From: Aldehydirespirator sp965219165
Lineage (GTDB): Bacteria; Actinomycetota; Acidimicrobiia; Acidimicrobiales; Aldehydirespiratoraceae
DNA: 64,000 nucleotides
Reading direction: 5' to 3'
Assembly (NCBI GenBank): GCA_965219165.1
Contig: CBDCMW010000002.1
Coordinates: 3,472,001 to 3,536,000 of the forward strand
The notes under the pieces were generated by a model. The model saw nothing but the letters and a program-made list of their open reading frames with translations. It searched no databases and was not told the origin of the DNA. Below, piece after piece: positions 1-8,995 of the stretch. The stretch's first letter is position 1; each line of letters opens with the position of its first letter. The translations under genes were made by a program, and so were the position numbers.

Positions 1-1251
1 GTCGACGCCGAGCCGTCAGGACTGTCGCCTGAGCTTTCGGCGCAGCCAGAAAGCCCGGACGGGACCACGGGCACCGCCCAGGACACGCCAGCCACCGAAC
101 CCACCCGCACGCCGGCCACTGAACCGACCGTGACTCTGGGGACTGAACCAGCGCCCGCGGCTGTCTCCGAACAGGAGCCGGTGGTCCCGTCCGACGACGT
201 GGTCGAAGAAGTCCTGAGCGCAGCCGACGAGCAGGCCACGCCAGCCATCACCACCCAGGCGGCCACCACTACCCGGTCCCCCACAACGACCCGTGTGCCG
301 ACAACCACAGCCGCCCCCACGACAACCAATGCGCCGACAACCACGGCCGCCCCCACAACGACGGCAGCACCCACCACCTCACAGGCCCCCACAACCACCA
401 CGACGGCAGCACCCACCACAACCACCACGACGACCACCACCGTGCCGCCGCCCACCACAACCACGCCGGTCACCGATGAGGAAGCTGGGCCGGAGCCGGA
501 GGGTGGGCATCCGCCCGCCCCCGAAGTGGGGATGGTCCCCCGAGAGCATCCCTACTGGGACTATCCGAACTGCGCGGCAGAGCCGCTGTGGCCCTCGAGC
601 TGCTATCCACCGTCTGAGTGGGAGACTCCCCAGGACCTCTCTGACTGTCGCAGCGGGTACCCCGACCAAGGCGTCGGCGGCATCTGCGCCTCAAGACAAC
701 CTGATGAGACGCCCCGCCAGACCAGTGATGTCGTGGAGTGGACCAACAACTGCAACTCCTCGTGGCACCCGGTCTCTTGCGGAAATCTGGTGCGCCGGAT
801 GAAGTGGCCCCTCGACTACCTCGGGACCCATCCGTGGTGCGTGCTGCAGCAGTACTACGACCGCCTCGCTGCCTACGATCTCAGCTGGAGCCAAGGCAAC
901 GCCAACCCGCCGCGAGGCATCGAGGATCGCCACGGCTGGCATCTGTGCCCCACTGTGATCGACCCGCCGGCGCCTGACGACCCCACGGTGCGGCTCTCCG
1001 AGACTGGTCTCTCGGTCGCGCAGCGATGCCGCATCGTGCTGCCCGCCGATGTCCAACTGGAGACGACCACCGGCAGGCGCAGCCGGCTGGCGGAGCGCTT
1101 CGGCTCCGACTGCGACGCCTGGGCCTCATGGGTGGAGGACCGCACCAGCGGACGTAGTGCTCCGGAGTGCTACCGCTCGGCGCGTCTTGCCGAGGAGTGG
1201 ATGGAGCATCACCACTCCACCCCTGAGCGCTACTTCCCCATGAGCTGCTGA
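1..1251 (+). CDS. Thr/Pro-rich surface protein, 5'-partial (start before window)
   Basis: The frame is open from base 1, so the start lies outside the window; at least 416 residues are visible. An acidic Pro/Ser/Thr stretch leads into a low-complexity linker of TTTAAPTTT-type repeats (about residues 85-160 of the visible part). A Cys-containing domain with several Trp and Tyr follows and runs to the end. The layout resembles a mucin-like stalk carrying a disulphide-stabilised head, so an extracellular location is likely. It lies 21 bp upstream of another Thr-rich protein and leads a tad-type pilus operon, which suggests a pilus-associated adhesin or cell-wall anchor. I recognise no family, and the signal peptide would be upstream of the window. 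Confidence 0.6.
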   Translation, partial: VDAEPSGLSPELSAQPESPDGTTGTAQDTPATEPTRTPATEPTVTLGTEPAPAAVSEQEPVVPSDDVVEEVLSAADEQATPAITTQAATTTRSPTTTRVPTTTAAPTTTNAPTTTAAPTTTAAPTTSQAPTTTTTAAPTTTTTTTTTVPPPTTTTPVTDEEAGPEPEGGHPPAPEVGMVPREHPYWDYPNCAAEPLWPSSCYPPSEWETPQDLSDCRSGYPDQGVGGICASRQPDETPRQTSDVVEWTNNCNSSWHPVSCGNLVRRMKWPLDYLGTHPWCVLQQYYDRLAAYDLSWSQGNANPPRGIEDRHGWHLCPTVIDPPAPDDPTVRLSETGLSVAQRCRIVLPADVQLETTTGRRSRLAERFGSDCDAWASWVEDRTSGRSAPECYRSARLAEEWMEHHHSTPERYFPMSC

Positions 1252-1272
1252 CTCCCAAAGGAGCCAACCACC

Positions 1273-2994
1273 ATGACGCACTCCGCATCGTCTCCCCAAC
1301 CATCCCCCTCCCCCGGCGAGTCGCCGCGGCGCTTCATCATGGTGATATCAGCACTGGTAGGTGTAGTTGTTCTCGGAGCGATAGTCGCCCACCAGCGCGC
1401 TGAGGCCCTTCCCGCCGAGAGCGACGAGACCGCTTTTTCACTGGACACAGGCACTAGAGCCATGCTTGCTCATCCACTCCCGCCGCCACACAACCATCGA
1501 CCGACGCCGACCACCACCAGGCGGCCGATTTGCAGCCCTCCCAACGGGTGCTCCACGCCGACGACCACTGCACGGCCTACGCCGACCACCACCAGGCGGC
1601 CGATTTGCAGCCCTCCCAACCAGTGCTATCCGCCGCCGACCACTGCACGTCCCACACCCACCACGACCAGACGCCCGCCGCCGACCACAACCAGGCGCCC
1701 CGTCACCACCACCACCAGGCGCCCCGTCACCACCACCACCAGGCGCCCCGTCACCACCACCACCAGGCGCCCCGTCACCACCACCACCAGGCGCCCCGTC
1801 ACCACCACAGTCCCCGACGAGCCCGACTGCGCCCCCCACTGCGGGAATATCGAGGAAGGCGTCGAAGAGGGCTGGTACGACCCTGACCTCGAGCCCTACG
1901 ACGACACCCAAACCTCAGACCTGCAAGACACTCTTCAAGAGTTCGGGGACGACCACCCCGGCTTCAACACCGGCGACGCTCTCGCTGTGCTCACAGACCT
2001 TGAGGGCCCAGTTGACCGAGAAACGATGGTCGAAGTGCTAGCTGAGGGCCTCGGGATTCCCTTCAACTCCGACGATCCCCAGGCCGCCGTCGACCAACTC
2101 AACGAGATGGGGATTGCCTTCGGCTACACCGGGCCCGACAACTTCGGCCTACCAGACGACATGAAGAATGGCCAGATGGCCTCGTTCCTCAACCGAATCC
2201 AAGAACACCTCGATCCCGACCCAAACCCCGGAGAGCGGCCCGACAGGCCATTCGTCGGCAACCCCAGCAACAACAACCCCGGCAACAACAACCCCGATGA
2301 AGCGATGTGCACGACGGGGTTGGTGCTGCCTGCAGGCGAGCAGGCGTTGTTCGTGTCGCAGCTGGAGTGGAGGACGCTGGTCGATATCAGGGCCCAGGGG
2401 GAGCCGGGGGTGGTGTGGCCGCCACATCCCGATGTGCCCGGCGGGTCTGAGTTCTTGGTGGTGTCGGAGTCGCCGGTGTGGCCGGTGGTGGACCCTCTTG
2501 CGTTGTGGTACGTCGCCAGCGACGACGGCTGTTTGTGGGAGGCCATCAGCGTGCAGACCCGCGTGACGCAGCTGCTGCCGTGGCGCACCAGCCACCGCTC
2601 GATCATCGAGAGCGCCGCCACCGCGCGCCCCGAGGCGGGTTTCATCACGTACTTGAGCCGCTGGGACAACCTCACAGCGGCTCAGCAGGCCCAGGCCCAG
2701 CAGTACCACCGCAACCGTGATGTGAGCGCGTCGTGCCGGATCGAGACGGCGATGGTCGCAGCCGACGCCGCCGACCGCTGCCGCTGGGAGCTGCCGTCGC
2801 CGGGTGTGTGGTTCTGGCAGGCCCGAGCCTGCTTCGAGGGCCTCACAGATGACACCAGCTTCCAGGAGTGCGCCACCCTCGCCAGCGGTGCCGAGTGGTT
2901 CTTGGGGATCATCGACTACACGTCCGGGATCACGCTGCACGACCCAGGCGCCAGCGCCGGTGCGGCTCCGCGGCATCCGGCGCCGACCGACTAG
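1273..2994 (+). CDS. Membrane-anchored protein with TTTRRP repeats and SLH-like segment
   Basis: 573 residues. One hydrophobic segment (about 21-40, IMVISALVGVVVLGAIVAH) anchors it, followed by a Thr/Pro/Arg linker (about 75-180) with six near-identical TTTTRRPV units. The segment at about 215-300 (LAVLTDLEGPVDRETMVEVL, then NGQMASFLNRI) looks like one and a half SLH-type modules. The C-terminal 230 residues carry spaced Cys and Trp residues. A TAGGAGG-type ribosome site follows its stop and serves the next gene. The architecture (anchor, stiff stalk, wall-binding module, head) suits a surface protein that displays or guides a pilus. That role is inferred from position; the head domain is unknown to me. 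Confidence 0.6.
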   Translation: MTHSASSPQPSPSPGESPRRFIMVISALVGVVVLGAIVAHQRAEALPAESDETAFSLDTGTRAMLAHPLPPPHNHRPTPTTTRRPICSPPNGCSTPTTTARPTPTTTRRPICSPPNQCYPPPTTARPTPTTTRRPPPTTTRRPVTTTTRRPVTTTTRRPVTTTTRRPVTTTTRRPVTTTVPDEPDCAPHCGNIEEGVEEGWYDPDLEPYDDTQTSDLQDTLQEFGDDHPGFNTGDALAVLTDLEGPVDRETMVEVLAEGLGIPFNSDDPQAAVDQLNEMGIAFGYTGPDNFGLPDDMKNGQMASFLNRIQEHLDPDPNPGERPDRPFVGNPSNNNPGNNNPDEAMCTTGLVLPAGEQALFVSQLEWRTLVDIRAQGEPGVVWPPHPDVPGGSEFLVVSESPVWPVVDPLALWYVASDDGCLWEAISVQTRVTQLLPWRTSHRSIIESAATARPEAGFITYLSRWDNLTAAQQAQAQQYHRNRDVSASCRIETAMVAADAADRCRWELPSPGVWFWQARACFEGLTDDTSFQECATLASGAEWFLGIIDYTSGITLHDPGASAGAAPRHPAPTD

Positions 2995-3003
2995 GAGGCG
3001 CAG

Positions 3004-3630
3004 ATGGCCACGAATCCCGTCCCCATGTCGGGCCAGGCCCAGCGGTTCGCCGCGGCCGCTCTGATCGTTGTGCTGGTGGCGGTGTCGGTGTGGCTGTTCG
3101 GCCGTCCCGAGCCGCCCGAGCCGACGGTGCACGTGGTGGCCGCGGCCGAGGACTGGCCCCCGGGACGCGAGCCGGGCGCATTCGTCACCGTGGAGATGCC
3201 CGAGGCGGCCGCCGCGCTGTTGGTGACCCCCGACGATCTCGCCGGGCGCGTGCCCGCGGTGGGGGTGCCCGCGGGCGTGGTGGTGTCGGAGGCCCTGCTG
3301 GCCGACCCCGCCGCGGCTGTCGCCTCGGACCTGTCGGCTGCGCTGCTGTCCGTGACGGTGGACCCGTCGCTGTGGCCCGATCCCGGCCCCAGGGCCGGCG
3401 CGGCCGCGGTGCTGGCCGCGGAGCCGGGAGGGTGTGCCACCGCGGTGCTGCCTGTCGTGGTTGTCGGCGAGGGCCGCGTCGTGGTCGAGGCCCGCCCGCA
3501 GCTGGCCGAGGTGCTGGGGCCGACGGTTTGGTGGATATGGGAGTCGCCACCGGCGGGCTGGCCCGCCTGCCCGGTCCCGGCCCCGCAACCGGACGAAGGG
3601 AGGCCCGACGATGTTGATGGTCTCGGCTGA
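3004..3630 (+). CDS. SAF-domain protein, CpaB/RcpC-like
   Basis: 208 residues with one N-terminal membrane segment (about 17-38). A SAF-like module follows (VHVVAAAEDWPPG, then DDLAGRVPAVGVPAGVVVS), as in CpaB/RcpC proteins, which sit at the envelope and gate or stabilise Tad pili. It is shorter than typical CpaB (about 250-300 residues), having one recognisable SAF unit and a Pro/Trp-rich tail. The ribosome site GGAGG precedes the ATG by 5 nt. Its end overlaps the start of the ATPase gene by 20 bp, so the two are co-expressed. The call rests on domain shape and on the tad-type neighbours. Confidence 0.6.
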   Translation: MATNPVPMSGQAQRFAAAALIVVLVAVSVWLFGRPEPPEPTVHVVAAAEDWPPGREPGAFVTVEMPEAAAALLVTPDDLAGRVPAVGVPAGVVVSEALLADPAAAVASDLSAALLSVTVDPSLWPDPGPRAGAAAVLAAEPGGCATAVLPVVVVGEGRVVVEARPQLAEVLGPTVWWIWESPPAGWPACPVPAPQPDEGRPDDVDGLG

Positions 3631-5263
3631 CCGCAGGCTCGACCCGCACGCCGCGGGCTGGGTCGTGCGCACGATAATCGAGGGGGTCAGAGCCTCGGCT
3701 GCCGATGTGGTGGTGGGCGAGTCGCTGGCCGACAGGAGCCTGGCGGCCTCGCCGCATCGGGCTGCAGTGGTAATGGCGGATGCGTCCGAGGGTGACAGCG
3801 TGCTGCGGGCCACCGCGGCCGCAGCCGCAGGAGTGGTGTGGGTCACGGCTGGCTCGGGATCCGGCCTGCGGGGACGGCTGCACCTGGATTCCGGTCCGGC
3901 GACCAAGGTGCCGGTCGCTCTGGTCGTCGTCTCCGACCTCGATGTGGACACCTCCGAGCTGCGGATGCTCGCCGGTGCGCAAGCGGTGCGGGCAGTGTCG
4001 TCCGCGCCCACCAAGCGCTCGGAGCGGGCGCTGCGCCGCCTGGGGCGCTCGTTGGGGTCTGTGGCCGCGGCGCCGCAACGCATGGACGGCACCGACAGGG
4101 CCGTGCGCCGAGAGTCGGCGGCCGCCGCAGCCGCCCGCAGGCTGCGGGAGCTGCTGGGCGAGGACGGCGTGGAGGAGTTCCAGATCCGGGGCGGCGAGTC
4201 CATGGTGGTCGAGTTCTGCAACGGCGAGCGGCAGAGTCGTACGTCGCCGTTCTCCAGTGACGACGAGCTGATCGGGGCGTGCCGGTTCCTCGCGGCCTAC
4301 TCCGGCGAGCGGCCCCAGCGCTTCGACGAGCTGGACCCCCGCCTCGACACCCGCATAGGCGACCGGTGGCGGCTGCACGCCGAGGCGTTCGTCTGCACGC
4401 CGCCGACGCTGGTTCTCCGAAGCAACCTGGGCGGCGGGCGCACCCTTGCGGAGCTGGGCCTGTGCAGCGATCAACTGGCCGGTGTCCTGGTGGAGGCCGT
4501 GGCCGGCGAAGTGCGGGCCAATGTCGTGGTCGCCGCGGCGATGGGGGGCGGCAAGACCACGCTGTGCCAGGCGCTGCTGGCCCGGGTGCCGCCCGAGGAG
4601 CGCATCGACACCATCGAGGACACCCCCGAGCTGAGGCTGCGCGAGTACGGCATCCACCCCAACGCCTACGAGCGGCTCACCCGGGACGCCAACAACGACG
4701 GCGTGGGCAAGCACTCCATGGCTGACCATGTGCGTGACGCCAAGCGGGCCAACAGCTCCAAGCTGGTGGTGGGCGAGGTGAGGGGCGAGGGCACCATGGC
4801 TCTGCTCGACGCCATGTCGTCGGGGCTCGACGGATGCCTGGTCACGCTGCACTCCCCGCCCGGCGACGGGGTGCTGGAGAAGCTCACCGCTTACGCCACG
4901 TCCGAGGGAGCCGACGAGGGACTGGCCCGCCGGTCGATAGCCATCGCGGTGCACCTGCTGGTCTGGATGGGCCGCAACCACTCCGGCGAGCGGGTCATCG
5001 CGGATGTGACCCAGATCACCGGCACCGACGCCGACGGCACAATCGAGACGCGCTGCCTGTGGCAGCTTATGCCCGGGGAGCGCTGGGCCTCGCCCGTAGC
5101 CGCACCCGTGGGCCCCGTGGCCGACGTGTACCGATCCGCAGCCGTCACCGTCGACTGCCCCGCGGAAGGGCACACGCCGCGCCGGCCCGCCCTACGGCTC
5201 GTGGGCGGGGGCACCCGCGGCAACAACTCGACCGCGACCGAACGCAACGGAGCGCCACGGTGA
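3611..5263 (+). CDS. TadA/CpaF-like type II/IV secretion ATPase
   Basis: I place the start at ATG 3611, preceded by GGGAGG, which gives 550 residues; longer upstream starts overlap the previous gene too far. The first ~170 residues are an Ala-rich domain without a recognised family, possibly a degenerate P-loop/receiver-like domain. The C-terminal half is a secretion ATPase: Walker A AAMGGGKTTL (about residue 310), an acidic box IDTIEDTPEL, Walker-B-like LVVGEVRGEG, and a conserved C-terminal block LVTLHSPPGDG. It powers pilin assembly or retraction from the cytoplasmic membrane face. It differs clearly from the second TadA at 56837-58085: GGGK replaces GTGAGK, and it has an acidic, Asn-rich insertion (ANNDG). 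It overlaps the next gene by GTGA. Confidence 0.8.
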   Translation: MLMVSADRRLDPHAAGWVVRTIIEGVRASAADVVVGESLADRSLAASPHRAAVVMADASEGDSVLRATAAAAAGVVWVTAGSGSGLRGRLHLDSGPATKVPVALVVVSDLDVDTSELRMLAGAQAVRAVSSAPTKRSERALRRLGRSLGSVAAAPQRMDGTDRAVRRESAAAAAARRLRELLGEDGVEEFQIRGGESMVVEFCNGERQSRTSPFSSDDELIGACRFLAAYSGERPQRFDELDPRLDTRIGDRWRLHAEAFVCTPPTLVLRSNLGGGRTLAELGLCSDQLAGVLVEAVAGEVRANVVVAAAMGGGKTTLCQALLARVPPEERIDTIEDTPELRLREYGIHPNAYERLTRDANNDGVGKHSMADHVRDAKRANSSKLVVGEVRGEGTMALLDAMSSGLDGCLVTLHSPPGDGVLEKLTAYATSEGADEGLARRSIAIAVHLLVWMGRNHSGERVIADVTQITGTDADGTIETRCLWQLMPGERWASPVAAPVGPVADVYRSAAVTVDCPAEGHTPRRPALRLVGGGTRGNNSTATERNGAPR

Positions 5264-6075
5264 GTTCGGCAGGGTGGATCATCGCGGCCGGTGGAGCGCT
5301 GATGCTGGCAATCATGCTGTGGCCCGCTGACGGCACCCGGTGGTCGCTGCGGGCCCGAACGGGCCGACGCCGGCGGGCCCGGCCTCCCGCTGAGCTACCA
5401 GCCGGGGCCGCAGCCGGAGCCCTCATGATCACCGCGGGCCTCACCGCCGGCCACGCCGCCGCCGCGGCGATATGCGCGGTGGTGTGCACCGCGGCGATGA
5501 AGGTGCTGGTGACGTCGAGGAGGCGGGCCGCCATCGATGAGGGGGTCGCCCGCCTGGCGGGCGTGCTGGCCAACCAGGCGTCGGTCGCGGTCACCGTCTC
5601 CGATGCGGTCACCAAGGCCGCGCCGCTGGTGAGCGGCCCCGTCGGACACGCGGCGGTGGCCATGGCCGCCGACTGCGAGACCGTCGGGATCGACATCGCG
5701 GCCGAGCGGTTCGCGGCCCGAGTGCCCTCCGCGGTGGCCGGTTCCCTGGCCGACCTGGTCGCCGTCTCAGCCGAGGGCGGCGGGCGCTGGGCCAAGACCG
5801 TCGCCGTGCTCGAGGCCGAGGCCGCCCAGACCGCAGCCACCGCCCGGCTGTTCCATGCCCGGGTCGCCACGGCCATGCCCACGCTGGCCCTGGTGGTGCT
5901 GCTCGGGGCGGGGCTTGTCGCCGGCGCGGGGCAGGCGGCCACCGATGTAGGCGCCTGGCTCGCCAGCACCCAGGGCGCCGCGCTGCTGACAGCCGGCGCC
6001 GTCGTGATAGCGGCCCTCAGCGCTCGGGTCCTGCTGCCCGCGCGCGCTGTCGCCAGATCCGGGGGCATGCGATGA
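5260..6075 (+). CDS. TadB-like pilus inner-membrane protein
   Basis: The GTG start at 5260 overlaps the TGA of the ATPase gene, giving 271 residues. There are two membrane segments near the N-terminus (SAGWIIAAGGALMLAIMLW, then a stretch near residues 45-75) and two near the C-terminus, with a soluble helical middle (LAGVLANQASVAVTVSDAVT) of the GspF/TadB type. TadB proteins form the membrane platform with TadC beneath the pilus. Sequence similarity to textbook TadB is weak, so the call relies on topology, length and position directly after the ATPase. Confidence 0.6.
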   Translation: MSSAGWIIAAGGALMLAIMLWPADGTRWSLRARTGRRRRARPPAELPAGAAAGALMITAGLTAGHAAAAAICAVVCTAAMKVLVTSRRRAAIDEGVARLAGVLANQASVAVTVSDAVTKAAPLVSGPVGHAAVAMAADCETVGIDIAAERFAARVPSAVAGSLADLVAVSAEGGGRWAKTVAVLEAEAAQTAATARLFHARVATAMPTLALVVLLGAGLVAGAGQAATDVGAWLASTQGAALLTAGAVVIAALSARVLLPARAVARSGGMR

Positions 6076-6103
6076 CAGCGGCCGGCGCCTGGAGAGGATC
6101 GCG

Positions 6104-6826
6104 ATGATCTGGCTCACTGTCGCGTCCGGCACCGGAGCGGCGCTTCGGTTGGTGCTCACCGCCGCGCCCCGATCGGCCAACACTGTCGAGCTCGCGGCCG
6201 CGGGCTGGCCCCCGGCGCGACTGCGAGCCGCGTCGGCGGTGGCCACCCTGCTGGTCACCGGCGCGATCGTGACGGTTGGAGCGCTCGTCGCGGGCATGCG
6301 GACCGGTGCGCTGGCCGCGGCGGCTGCGGCCCTGTGGGTTCCCGTAGCGACGGCGCCGGTGCTGCGCGGGATCGTGCTGGCCGGCTACCGGGCCCGCCGT
6401 GACGCCGCCCTGCTGGAGTGGCTGCGCCGCATCCGCCTGTTCGTGGCCGCGGGCCGCCCCATAAGCGACGCCGCGGTCGAGGCGGCCGAACGAGTCGAGG
6501 CGCCCGCCTTCGCCCCTGCGGCGACCAGCATCAACCTGGCCCTCGCCTCCGGGCGAGACCCTCTCAGCGCCGCGTCGGCGCATTTCGCCGGGTCCGCGGC
6601 CGAGACGCTTGTCAGCACCCTGGCCGCGGCCGAGCGGGGCGGGGCCGCGGCCACCGGCCTGATCGACCGGCTCATCGCCCAGGCCGTGCAGGCCCTCGAG
6701 GACCACCGGCGGGTCCGCATCGAGGCGCTGGGCCGCTCGGTGGCCGGCACCGGCACCCTCGCCGCGGTCACAGCCAGCGCCGTCGTCGTGATCGCGCTGC
6801 TGGCCAGCATTCAAATCGGCGTGTGA
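6104..6826 (+). CDS. TadC-like pilus inner-membrane protein
   Basis: 240 residues, with GGAGAGG 8 nt before ATG 6104. Two hydrophobic N-terminal segments and one C-terminal segment (VTASAVVVIALLASIQIGV) flank a GspF-like helical region (WLRRIRLFVAAGRPISDAAV, then SAAETLVSTLAAAERGG). This is the usual TadC pattern of a short-loop helical bundle followed by a C-terminal membrane helix. It lies downstream of TadB as in other tad loci and completes the platform. Confidence is moderate because Ala-rich composition inflates apparent similarity. Confidence 0.6.
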   Translation: MIWLTVASGTGAALRLVLTAAPRSANTVELAAAGWPPARLRAASAVATLLVTGAIVTVGALVAGMRTGALAAAAAALWVPVATAPVLRGIVLAGYRARRDAALLEWLRRIRLFVAAGRPISDAAVEAAERVEAPAFAPAATSINLALASGRDPLSAASAHFAGSAAETLVSTLAAAERGGAAATGLIDRLIAQAVQALEDHRRVRIEALGRSVAGTGTLAAVTASAVVVIALLASIQIGV

Positions 6827-6882
6827 GCCCCGCTCTTCGCCCTTCCCGACAGTCACGCAAGCCTCGACAAGGAGACAACCTC

Positions 6883-7089
6883 ATGGACTCACCAGTCGCC
6901 AAGATCATCATGCTCGCCGCCACCATCGCCATCACCGCCGCGGTGGTGCTGTTCACATGGCAGGTCGTCGGCTCAAACACCCCCGATCCCGAAGCCAAGC
7001 CCGACGCCGACAAGGCTCAGATCAAGCACGAGAACCTGTGCAAGGCCGTCGGCGGCACCTGGACCGCCTCCACCAAGACGTGCGCGTAG
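6883..7089 (+). CDS. Small single-membrane protein, possible pilin subunit
   Basis: 68 residues from ATG 6883, with AAGGAG 7 nt upstream. One membrane helix (IIMLAATIAITAAVVLFTWQV, written here one residue short at each use) is followed by a short charged domain with two Cys (ENLCKAVGG, then the C-terminal TSTKTCA-like end), which could form a disulphide loop. Its size, one hydrophobic N-terminal helix and position between tadC and tadE-like genes fit a Flp-type pilin or a minor subunit. It lacks an obvious prepilin peptidase site of the GXXXXEY type, so it could instead be a small assembly factor. Confidence 0.55.
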   Translation: MDSPVAKIIMLAATIAITAAVVLFTWQVVGSNTPDPEAKPDADKAQIKHENLCKAVGGTWTASTKTCA

Positions 7090-7137
7090 CCGTCCCGGCT
7101 GACGCAAAGCCGCTGAGCATCCGGCCAGGCACCGGCG

Positions 7138-7554
7138 ATGGACACGGCCTTCGGAGCGCTGCGCACCACGGCGATGGTCTTCGTTGTGGTCGCGATCAGC
7201 TTCGGCGTGTACATCTATCAGGTGGCCAAGATCACCGCATCTACCGCCGCGGTGGCGGCGGCCACTGCCGCGGCCCGGGTCCTCGACGACGCCGCATGGG
7301 ACTGCACCGACACGCACCACCGCTGGACCGCCGCGGATCAGGCCGCGGCCCGGGCCGCGGCGGCTCGAACCGGCGACCGCTCAGCCGCCACAGCCACCAG
7401 CTACACGCTCGCCGCGGAGCCGTCCTGCACGGTGGTGGCCACGGTCACTGTCGGCGCGGCCGGGACCCGCAGTTGGCTGGAGGCCACCGCGGTCGCCTGC
7501 CGGCCGGCCCGGGCTGCTCAGACGGCGGGCTGGACGGTCACGCCGCCGTGCTAG
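7138..7554 (+). CDS. TadE-like pseudopilin 1
   Basis: 138 residues. A hydrophobic N-terminal helix (AMVFVVVAISFGVYIYQVA) continues into an Ala-rich amphipathic helix (about 30-50), then a small beta-rich domain with Cys residues. This is the general TadE/TadF plan. It is the first of three similar consecutive genes (7138, 7585, 7984), each with an N-terminal membrane helix, an Ala-rich stalk and paired Cys. They are probably minor pilins made together. The family call is from architecture rather than a diagnostic motif. Confidence 0.5.
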   Translation: MDTAFGALRTTAMVFVVVAISFGVYIYQVAKITASTAAVAAATAAARVLDDAAWDCTDTHHRWTAADQAAARAAAARTGDRSAATATSYTLAAEPSCTVVATVTVGAAGTRSWLEATAVACRPARAAQTAGWTVTPPC

Positions 7555-7584
7555 CCGGGTCCGCGCCGGCGACGAGGCCGCCCG

Positions 7585-7974
7585 ATGGATGAAGCGGTGG
7601 CGCTGGTGGTGGCCGCCCCGGTCGTCGCGCTCGCACTGTGGGCGGTGGCGTTCGTCGGGGGTTATGCCAACGGCCAAGCCCGCGCCACCGTCGCCGCCGA
7701 GCTAGCCGCCCAGGCAGCCGCCCAATCAGCCGCACACACGGTCGGACCCGAAGCGGCCGACACCGCGGCGCGGGTCGCCCTCGGAGCGACGCTCTCGGCC
7801 TGCGCCCGGACCGACACAATCCTCAATCACGCCGACGAGGACCGCACGGCCGCGGTCACTGTCGTGTGCGAGGTGTCCGGCCCCTTGTCGGGCAACCGGG
7901 TGTGCGTCACCGGCTACGCCCAGGACCGGCCGGCCGCATTGGTCCATGCCCGCGTCGTCTGCCCGACGTCGTAG
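7585..7974 (+). CDS. TadE-like pseudopilin 2
   Basis: 129 residues. The N-terminal helix (VALVVAAPVVALALWAVAF) is followed by an Ala-rich stalk and a Cys-containing C-terminal domain (SACARTD region, CEVSG, CVTGYA, VCPTS). It shares the plan of the preceding and following genes without close sequence identity. The tail GYAQDRPAALVHARVVCP ends just before a GGAGG site serving the next gene. The likely role is a minor pilin or pilus-biogenesis pseudopilin at the envelope. Confidence 0.5.
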   Translation: MDEAVALVVAAPVVALALWAVAFVGGYANGQARATVAAELAAQAAAQSAAHTVGPEAADTAARVALGATLSACARTDTILNHADEDRTAAVTVVCEVSGPLSGNRVCVTGYAQDRPAALVHARVVCPTS

Positions 7975-7983
7975 GAGGACCAG

Positions 7984-8343
7984 ATGACCGTCCCGGTGCT
8001 AGTGCTCATGCTGGCCGCGATGGTCACGGCCATGGTCGTCTCGCTGAGCGACCACGCGGCCCACGCTGCGGCCAGCGACCTGGCCGAGCTGAGAGCCGAG
8101 CACGCCGCGGCCGCCTTCGTGGCCAGTTGCATCACCCACGAGGGATGCGCCCCGCCCGAAGCCGAAGGCATCGAAGCCTGCGCCGCGGCCGATGAAGGCG
8201 TGGTCATATCGGCGCAGGTGTCGTGGGATCCGGTCCTGTGGAAGAGCCTGACGCCCGCCGCGGCCGACCGGATAGTCGCCTACGACCACGGGTTGGACGC
8301 CCAGTTCAAGGCCCGCGCCGCCTCAGCGGTCGGCGCCTGCTGA
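7984..8343 (+). CDS. TadE-like pseudopilin 3
   Basis: 119 residues, with TAGGAGG 8 nt before ATG 7984. The N-terminal membrane helix (VPVLVLMLAAMVTAMVVSL) is followed by an Ala-rich segment and a domain with four Cys (CITHEGCAPP, ACAAADEG, final GAC). It is the last gene of the first tad locus; the tRNA-Thr gene and the genomic island begin 81 bp downstream. The function is inferred from its neighbours. Confidence 0.5.
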   Translation: MTVPVLVLMLAAMVTAMVVSLSDHAAHAAASDLAELRAEHAAAAFVASCITHEGCAPPEAEGIEACAAADEGVVISAQVSWDPVLWKSLTPAAADRIVAYDHGLDAQFKARAASAVGAC

Positions 8344-8424
8344 CCCAACGCCAACCGCCTCGACAGCGAACAGAGCCGAGTACCATGGACTCACAGCAAT
8401 CCCGCGCCAACTTCCAGGCCACCC

Positions 8425-8499
<75 letters not shown>

Positions 8500-8569
8500 T
8501 CAGTAAAATACCTGTTCAAAGCCTATTTCTGTGATGTCCGCAAGGCTCCAAATCCGGGCCCAGAGGCCG

Positions 8570-8606
8570 ATCTTCTAACGGATCTTCTAACGTACGGTCC
8601 GGCACC
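8570..8606 (+). repeat. R-repeat copy A (CTTCTAACG motif, doubled)
   Basis: Contains CTTCTAACG twice, 12 bp apart, then TACGGTCCGGCAC. Related copies occur at 23623, 25048, 27934 and 28181. This copy lies about 70 bp inside the left attachment site. Confidence 0.7.
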
Positions 8607-8776
8607 AGGCAGAACCGGGCGTACCAAACCGGACATGCCAGGCACCCGGCTCAGCACCAGCGAGCAAGTCTCGAGCGACTGCTAGAGCTGACCCGGCGCA
8701 TAGCAAACGTCGGTCGTGCTGCCCAACAGCAGGCCTCTGCGTGTACCGATTTCGGGCGGTTCCCGATCGGCATCAG

Positions 8777-8995
8777 TCAAGAGCCGGCGGAGTCGCCGAT
8801 CAGGCTGATGAGGTGCATTTGTGTGTCAACGACTCCTCGGAGACTGTCGGTGAGGACACTGCAGCCCGTGATGGCGTATTCGTTGGCGATCTGCACCACG
8901 GTGGAAGCGTTGGTGGCCGCGGTCTGGCCTTCTTCACCCCGATGTTGGACGGCAACAAGCACAGTAGCGGCGACCGCCGGAGAACGGCAACTGCC
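8777..8995 (-). CDS. Doubtful small ORF
   Basis: A 61-residue frame from GTG 8962 (open back to about 8995) encodes VQIANEYAITGCSVLTDSLR and ends ISLIGDSAGS. The composition looks protein-like: hydrophobic and acidic residues alternate and it is not Arg-rich like the surrounding shadow frames. I see no good ribosome site and no recognisable family. It may be a remnant of an island gene. The rest of 8500-9160 shows nothing I can support. Confidence 0.2.
   Translation of the reverse strand, partial: GSCRSPAVAATVLVAVQHRGEEGQTAATNASTVVQIANEYAITGCSVLTDSLRGVVDTQMHLISLIGDSAGS

Noticed and set aside
1626..1808. Antisense frame rich in VVVTGRL repeats, and other frames in the 290-1900 region
   Set aside because: Mirror images of the Thr/Pro/Arg repeats in the two surface-protein genes; no ribosome sites.
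2149..5173. Two very long - strand frames (690 and 662 codons) opposite the first tad locus
   Set aside because: His/Arg/Gly-rich shadows with no domain; the + strand genes have recognisable motifs and ribosome sites.
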